IMG/VR virus record: IMGVR_UViG_3300037011_001005
Location: 1-28,367 of that record
Reading direction: 5' to 3' (one strand)
Origin: a virus
Length of the DNA: 28,367 nucleotides
Of the stretch, positions 25,340-28,367 are shown in pieces. The translations under genes and the position numbers were made by a program. Under the pieces are notes generated by a model that was given only the letters and a program-made list of their open reading frames with translations, was not told the origin of the DNA and did no database searches. The first letter of the stretch is position 1. Each line of letters begins with the position of its first letter.

Positions 25340-25527
25340 TTTTTCCTCCTATTTAATAAATTTAAATTAGTGGTGAATATTTTATTTTTACCCAATCCTT
25401 TTGTGATTTGATAAGTGTATAGACTTCCCTTCTTTTTTATTTTTATATCTACCAAAAACACTCTATTGGATATAAATCCTGATTTTACTGATTTTATCAC
25501 CTCTTTTGGCAATTTTTCAATTTTCAT
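25336..25527 (-). CDS. Small hypothetical basic protein
   Basis: A 63-residue Lys-rich protein without a recognisable family. It has an N-terminal MKIEKLPKEVIKS segment, then a possible beta pair (FISNRVFLVDIKIKKKG, then YTYQITKGLG) and a basic end. A strong AAGGAAGGA binding site precedes the ATG, and its stop overlaps the ThyX start by four bases. No motif identifies its job. Coupling suggests it is expressed with ThyX. Confidence 0.65.
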   Translation of the reverse strand: MKIEKLPKEVIKSVKSGFISNRVFLVDIKIKKKGSLYTYQITKGLGKNKIFTTNLNLLNRRKK

Positions 25528-25555
25528 TTTTCCTTCCTTCTTTCTTTTAAATAAT

Positions 25556-25735
25556 TTAAACTAAGTCAAAGGTAGTGTCAGTATCTTCCAAATCTCTTAA
25601 GTAAATATCAAAGCATATCATTTCTTCTGGAATTATTTCGGCCATATCTAAATCATAGCCACAATCATCACCTTGAAGATACGTTACGGCATTACCATAA
25701 ACAGTTTCATATACACCTGATTTTTTATCTTTCAT
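25556..25735 (-). CDS. Small acidic protein, first gene of the leftward operon
   Basis: A 59-residue frame beginning MKDKKSGVYETVYG, with LDMAEIIPEEM and ending in DTDTTFDLV. It is acidic (many Asp and Glu) and contains no known motif. The ATG is preceded by GGAGG at five bases, one of the best ribosome binding sites in the window, and a sigma70-like promoter lies 23 bases upstream of the start. It is short enough to be missed by size cut-offs. Good translation signals and operon-leading position support it as a real gene. Confidence 0.65.
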   Translation of the reverse strand: MKDKKSGVYETVYGNAVTYLQGDDCGYDLDMAEIIPEEMICFDIYLRDLEDTDTTFDLV

Positions 25736-25757
25736 TTCTTCCTCCTTTCTATTATTT

Positions 25758-25786
25758 AATATACTATAAGAACCTAAAAAAGTAAA
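25758..25786 (-). promoter_or_regulatory. Sigma70-like promoter for the leftward replication operon
   Basis: On the minus strand TTTACT (25781-25786) and TATATT (25758-25763) are separated by 17 bases. The -10 box matches five of six consensus bases, the -35 four of six. It lies directly upstream of the first small gene and its strong binding site, and no other good promoter is seen before the operon. Confidence 0.55.
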
Positions 25787-25984
25787 GAATTTAGTTTATA
25801 TTTAATTTACTTTGGAACAGTAGATTATTTTCTATTAAAAATACTTCCCTCTTCTCTTCTCTTTTAAAATAGCCTATAAAAAAGCCTTAAAGGAACACTC
25901 TGGATTAGTAGAATAAAGGAAGGGAGGAAAGGGTAAGGAGGAATAAAAAAACACCTAAAATGACTTTGTAGAAGGGGAGAAAAT
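25787..25984 (-). other. Non-coding spacer between terminator and operon promoter
   Basis: About 200 bases without a supported gene on either strand. It has a strongly purine-rich stretch on the plus strand (about 25914-25985: repeated GGAGG, GGAAGGG, GGGAGA), complementary pyrimidines on the minus strand, and AT-rich flanks. I see no convincing RNA structure or origin-like iteron set. With the promoter and terminator it makes the only gene-free stretch of about 300 bases in the window (25736-26036). Confidence 0.4.
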
Positions 25985-26012
25985 AAAAAAGCCCACCATA
26001 TTAGTGGGCTTT
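25985..26012 (-). terminator. Intrinsic terminator after the repeat-rich basic/acidic gene
   Basis: A 9-bp perfect stem AAAGCCCAC/GTGGGCTTT (26004-26012 with 25988-25996) with a 7-base loop and a T-run of six on the minus strand (25990-25985). It lies 25 bases after the stop of the 263-residue gene and separates that gene from the downstream promoter. Confidence 0.85.
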
Positions 26013-26036
26013 AAATTTAATGAAAAATTAAGCAGT

Positions 26037-26828
26037 TTACTTATTAACGATAATTGCATTCTCACTCTTCAGAAATCTGCTCCACCAGCTAAAGACGCCT
26101 TTATTACTCTGGCCAACTTTTAACCAATCATAATTGCCCATTGTCTTTGCAACATCAACTATCCTTTCGGCAGTGGCAGTGGGTGCAATTTTTGAGAGGG
26201 AGATAATGGCCATTTTCATATCTCTCAGCACAGCATGGTCATTCTCCTTGTCAATTTTCACCTTACCATTAAGAACATATTCCCTGTCTGCTCTCTCTGC
26301 TTTTTCTGCTTTGGCAACCTTGGCAACCGGGAGAGGAGTAGATTTTTTGGCAACCGGGAGAGGAGTAGATTTTTTGGCAACCGGGAGAGGAGCAGGCGCT
26401 TTTGTACCTTTTTTGGCAACCGGGAGAGGAGTAGATTTTTTATTTTTTGCTGCCACTGGGATCACATGTGTTGCAACCTCATCCTCTGAATCCTCCTCAT
26501 CGTCATTATCCTCCTCCTCTGCTTTTGAATCATCCTTTGCCATCGCATTTTTGGCAACCGGGGGAGGAGTAGGTATTTTTGATGGTGACACTTCTCCGTA
26601 TGCTTTTATTTCCATCGCATCCATCAATTTTTGACAGGCTTGTAATTTAGGAGTACCAGCCTCAAACTTTGCCCCTAAATAGAGCTCTGCCAGCTTATTT
26701 AACTGGGTAAGGGTGGCAATCTTTCCCAAAGTCTCTGCTGAATTTACAACTTTACCTCCTGGCTGTCCCTTTCCTGACCTGGTGATCGAAAAATTGGTGA
26801 AATTGATGGAAACGGCTTTATTAGACAT
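26037..26828 (-). CDS. Lys/Ala/Pro-repeat protein with acidic centre, possible DNA-binding protein
   Basis: A 263-residue protein. Residues ~30-80 are a helical domain, ~100-120 a strongly acidic run (EEEDNDDEEDSEDE), ~125-180 a low-complexity, H1-tail-like region of STPLPVAKK nonapeptides and AKAEKAERADR, and the last ~85 residues a compact helical domain with SWWSRFLK near the end. The basic Ala/Lys/Pro repeats suggest binding to nucleic acid or acidic partners. It has a near-consensus promoter, a strong AGGAG site and its own terminator, so it is probably a separately and strongly expressed gene. The ATG at 26828 fits the binding site better than the GTG at 26834. GC content is visibly higher than in neighbours. 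Function unknown. Confidence 0.6.
   Translation of the reverse strand: MSNKAVSINFTNFSITRSGKGQPGGKVVNSAETLGKIATLTQLNKLAELYLGAKFEAGTPKLQACQKLMDAMEIKAYGEVSPSKIPTPPPVAKNAMAKDDSKAEEEDNDDEEDSEDEVATHVIPVAAKNKKSTPLPVAKKGTKAPAPLPVAKKSTPLPVAKKSTPLPVAKVAKAEKAERADREYVLNGKVKIDKENDHAVLRDMKMAIISLSKIAPTATAERIVDVAKTMGNYDWLKVGQSNKGVFSWWSRFLKSENAIIVNK
26322..26431 (-). repeat. 27-bp coding minisatellite
   Basis: Four near-identical copies of a unit containing GGCAACCGGGAGAGGAG begin at 26322, 26349, 26376 and 26415, the first three exactly 27 bases apart and the fourth 39. A fifth, slightly changed copy lies at 26553. They encode the STPLPVAKK nonapeptide in the H1-like gene. The pattern is a slippage- or recombination-prone array that can change protein length in nine-residue steps. 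Confidence 0.85.
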
Positions 26829-26882
26829 AAACACTCCTTTGAAAAGTTTAAAAAATTTGACCTACCTGGTCTTGACTATTTA

Positions 26883-26911
26883 ATTATACAACTTATTTTT
26901 ACTTTTGTCCA
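26883..26911 (-). promoter_or_regulatory. Near-consensus sigma70 promoter for the repeat-rich gene
   Basis: On the minus strand TGGACA (26906-26911), 17 bases, TATAAT (26883-26888). The -10 box is a perfect match and the -35 differs by one base. It lies 54 bases upstream of the ATG at 26828. A short dyad GACC-5-GGTC (26859-26871) lies in the leader and could be an operator, but it is too short to call. Confidence 0.8.
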
Positions 26912-26914
26912 GCT

Positions 26915-27061
26915 TTATTTTAAAATTTTTTCTATCTCCCTAATTGTTATGATGACTTTATAGCCCTTATCTATTAACATAGAGATTGTTTTTTTGGTGT
27001 CCTTTATAGGCCTATACACTATAAGGGTCATATTCCCATTTGATGCTGTTATTCTGTTCAT
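26915..27061 (-). CDS. Small hypothetical protein (48 residues)
   Basis: An ATG-started frame reading MNRITASNGNMTLIVYRP and ending REIEKILK, with a Lys-rich middle and a possible strand-helix-strand fold. It is preceded by a GAAGAAA-rich binding site and its own promoter at 27087-27115, and it stops three bases before the next promoter's -35 box. It resembles the neighbouring small genes in arrangement. Not assigned to a family. Confidence 0.5.
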   Translation of the reverse strand: MNRITASNGNMTLIVYRPIKDTKKTISMLIDKGYKVIITIREIEKILK

Positions 27062-27086
27062 TATTTTCTTCTTTCTTCTTTCTTTA

Positions 27087-27115
27087 AATATATTTCTTAT
27101 TCTTGCTTTTGTCCA
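27087..27115 (-). promoter_or_regulatory. Promoter cassette for the 48-residue gene
   Basis: On the minus strand TGGACA (27110-27115), 17 bases, TATATT (27087-27092). The -35 and most of the spacer (AAAGCAAGAATAAG) are nearly the same as those of the promoter at 26883-26911. The -35 box overlaps the 3' end of the upstream 82-residue gene. Confidence 0.7.
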
Positions 27116-27345
27116 GTTATTTTTTCAATAAAAGTTATTAAAACTTTTTCTATTACTTTTTTAGCTTCTAAAGGAGTGCTAAAATGTGTATTTATTTTAA
27201 ATCCAGGGATATAAAGAAGCACTTTATAGGGCGTATCTTCTTTTTCTTTTGATCTTCCACTATCCCATTCAATGGAAGCTATTTTTATTTGGCTTATAGA
27301 ACCTATTTCCTCGTATTGATATTTTTTATAGATTATTTCTTTCAT
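27097..27345 (-). CDS. Small hypothetical protein (82 residues)
   Basis: A small protein starting MKEIIYKKYQYEEIGS. It has a beta-rich first half (SQIKIASIEWDSG, KVLLYIPGFKINTHF) and a helical end (EAKKVIEKVLITFIEKIT). GAAGGAA precedes the ATG, and the promoter-like cassette at 27365-27392 lies upstream. No known motif. The last codons overlap the next promoter's -35 region, showing how tightly these small units are packed. Confidence 0.6.
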   Translation of the reverse strand: MKEIIYKKYQYEEIGSISQIKIASIEWDSGRSKEKEDTPYKVLLYIPGFKINTHFSTPLEAKKVIEKVLITFIEKITGQKQE

Positions 27346-27364
27346 TGTTTCCTTCTTTCTTTTA

Positions 27365-27392
27365 AATATACTCTTATTTTTGCTTTTGCCCT
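27365..27392 (-). promoter_or_regulatory. Promoter cassette for the 82-residue gene
   Basis: On the minus strand AGGGCA (27387-27392) and TATATT (27365-27370) with a 16-base spacer containing AAAGCAAAAATAAG, the same core as the promoters at 26883 and 27087. The -35 box is weaker (three of six). Downstream the sequence TTTAAAAGAAAGAAGGAA also recurs upstream of other small genes. Confidence 0.5.
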
Positions 27393-27411
27393 TGTTATTT
27401 TTTAAAATTAT

Positions 27412-28367
27412 TTATACTAAATTTTTATTTCCATCCCTCCATTTTATATAATCTAAATCACCCAGCCATAATTTTATATAACCTAAATCATCCAGCCATA
27501 ATTTTAAAAGGCTGATCTCCTTTTTTTCTGTTATCTTTTTTCTTTCCAACTCTTCATAAACTTCAATTAAATTATCTTCTATTCTCTCCTTTTTTAAAGA
27601 CTCTTTTATTATTTGCACAATGTCTTCATTAATATTGTACATTCTTTCCTCTTGCCTATAATCGTCTAATAGATCATGCCTGTTTCTATCCTGAAAACCA
27701 ACAGAGTTTACGCAAGCTATATCATAGCCGTTTTTAAAAGCTATTACAAGAGCTATATAGCCTCTTAAAATGTCACTAAATCTAAAAGAAACAGTAGAAG
27801 GCAGGTATAATAGAGGGAATAGTTTTTCTTCACTCCAGAGTGTTAGTTGTGAGTTAATAGGTATGTAATTATCTTTTGATATTACTATTTTTCTAAATTG
27901 TTTTGGCTCTATGGAATATTCTGGATTTTGTAGTCTAAATGATGCACTTAAATCCGGCTCACCATCTAAAATACCCTGCCAAATGCCTATGTTTGTTTTA
28001 AAATTGGTTTTTAAAAAGCCCATTGGAATATTGTTTATATCCCTTAAAGGCAACCCACGTGGGAGAGGTATAAAATTTTCTCCTTTTTTATTAAATATAG
28101 AATAATATGCTGGGAAAAGATTTAAAAAACCTTCATTACTACAAATTGGATGCTCTAAATCTTGACAATTTGCATACCTCTCTATAAGTAACTTAGTACT
28201 GCCTTTTTCTATGTAGGGATAATTGTCATCATCTATATCTAAAATAGATGTTGGTTTTCTTCTTATAGCTTCTAAATAGCCAACATTTTTTCTGGAATAA
28301 TGATTTATAGGCAGGGCTTTTGCTAATAAAAAATCTCCCTTTAGTTGCTCTTCTATATCTATATATA
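27412..28367 (-). CDS. STELLO/DUF288-like glycosyltransferase (5' partial)
   Basis: The frame is open to the right edge of the window, about 318 residues visible, start outside; the TTG at 28053 is inside the gene. The visible part contains the STELLO/DUF288 pattern: LPINHYSRKNVGYLEAI, then a D-D-D-N acidic motif (codons at 28222-28233), IPLPRGLPLRDIN, NIGIWQGILDGEPDLSASFR, and NSQLTLW ... LYLPSTVSFRFSDILRGYIA. Eukaryotic STELLO proteins are Golgi glycosyltransferase-related; homologues occur in viruses, and the D-x-D-type motif fits a GT-A fold using a nucleotide sugar. The C-terminal ~30 residues include a 10-residue duplication. It may modify DNA, a protein or a surface sugar; which one is not visible. 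Confidence 0.7.
   Translation of the reverse strand, partial: YIDIEEQLKGDFLLAKALPINHYSRKNVGYLEAIRRKPTSILDIDDDNYPYIEKGSTKLLIERYANCQDLEHPICSNEGFLNLFPAYYSIFNKKGENFIPLPRGLPLRDINNIPMGFLKTNFKTNIGIWQGILDGEPDLSASFRLQNPEYSIEPKQFRKIVISKDNYIPINSQLTLWSEEKLFPLLYLPSTVSFRFSDILRGYIALVIAFKNGYDIACVNSVGFQDRNRHDLLDDYRQEERMYNINEDIVQIIKESLKKERIEDNLIEVYEELERKKITEKKEISLLKLWLDDLGYIKLWLGDLDYIKWRDGNKNLV
27441..27500 (-). repeat. 30-bp tandem duplication inside the STELLO-like gene
   Basis: Two adjoining 30-base copies (27441-27470 and 27471-27500) differ at two positions, and a third partial copy begins at 27501. They encode the duplicated decapeptide K-L-W-L-(D/G)-D-L-(G/D)-Y-I near the C-terminus. Confidence 0.85.

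Noticed and set aside
25787-25984. Possible replication origin in the purine-rich spacer
   Set aside because: No iterons, no DnaA-type boxes and no clear AT-rich unwinding element set; base skew alone is not enough.
26322-26580. Possible CRISPR array because of regularly spaced short repeats
   Set aside because: The copies are 27 bases apart with no unique spacers, keep the reading frame and encode a nonapeptide repeat.
26134-26634. A 166-codon plus-strand frame across the minisatellite
   Set aside because: Its repeats (Leu-Ala-Thr-Gly-Arg-Gly) come from the 27-bp units read on the other strand; the minus-strand gene has the promoter, binding site and terminator.
1-28367. tRNA genes or rRNA
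   Set aside because: No cloverleaf-like region with the conserved T-loop bases was found in the few intergenic gaps.

Overview
The window is part of a tailed double-stranded DNA phage (or prophage) genome with very low GC content and tightly packed, often overlapping genes. The tail genes (tape measure, baseplate plug, hub, spike, gp25-like wedge, J-like wedge) are those of a contractile-tailed (myovirus-type) phage. No head, packaging, lysis or integrase gene lies in the window. The host cannot be read from the sequence. Most genes have strong AGGAG-type ribosome binding sites, and GTG or TTG starts are fairly frequent.

Layout. Bases 1-10631 (+ strand) form the tail and baseplate operon: tape measure (5' end outside the window), Dit-like N-terminal-domain protein, baseplate plug, hub, spike, gp25-like wedge, baseplate J, a four-repeat virion protein, a large beta-solenoid fibre, a DUF2612-type tail protein and a small fibre-like protein. 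The operon ends in a hairpin terminator (10661-10697) whose T-run overlaps the stop codon of the convergent helicase gene. Bases 25735-10696 (- strand) form a long replication and nucleotide-metabolism operon. In transcription order it holds two small proteins, ThyX, a MazG-like NTP pyrophosphohydrolase with a zinc ribbon, a C5-cytosine methyltransferase homologue, a GT-B-like glycosyltransferase, a small Cys-rich protein, a dNMP kinase, a ThyA/hydroxymethylase homologue, a dCMP deaminase, family A DNA polymerase, a VRR-NUC nuclease, three conserved phage proteins, an archaeo-eukaryotic-type primase, a UvrD-like helicase and an SNF2-like helicase. Bases 25736-28367 (- strand) hold separate small transcription units. 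Each has a recognisable sigma70-like promoter, several sharing one promoter cassette. They include a Lys/Ala/Pro-repeat, acidic-centre protein with its own promoter and terminator. At the right edge is a STELLO/DUF288-like glycosyltransferase running out of the window.

How the genes may work together. The most notable reading is a possible DNA hypermodification pathway. The ThyA homologue carries Asp (residue 174) where thymidylate synthases carry the uracil-selecting Asn, as in T4 dCMP hydroxymethylase. A separate ThyX is present to make dTMP. The same run of genes also encodes a dNMP kinase (needed for a modified monophosphate), a glycosyltransferase, a C5-MTase homologue and a MazG-like pyrophosphatase, and a second glycosyltransferase of STELLO type lies about 5 kb away. 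This is inference from residues and context; no modified base can be seen in the sequence. The polymerase has Leu at the position equivalent to E. coli Pol I Phe762.
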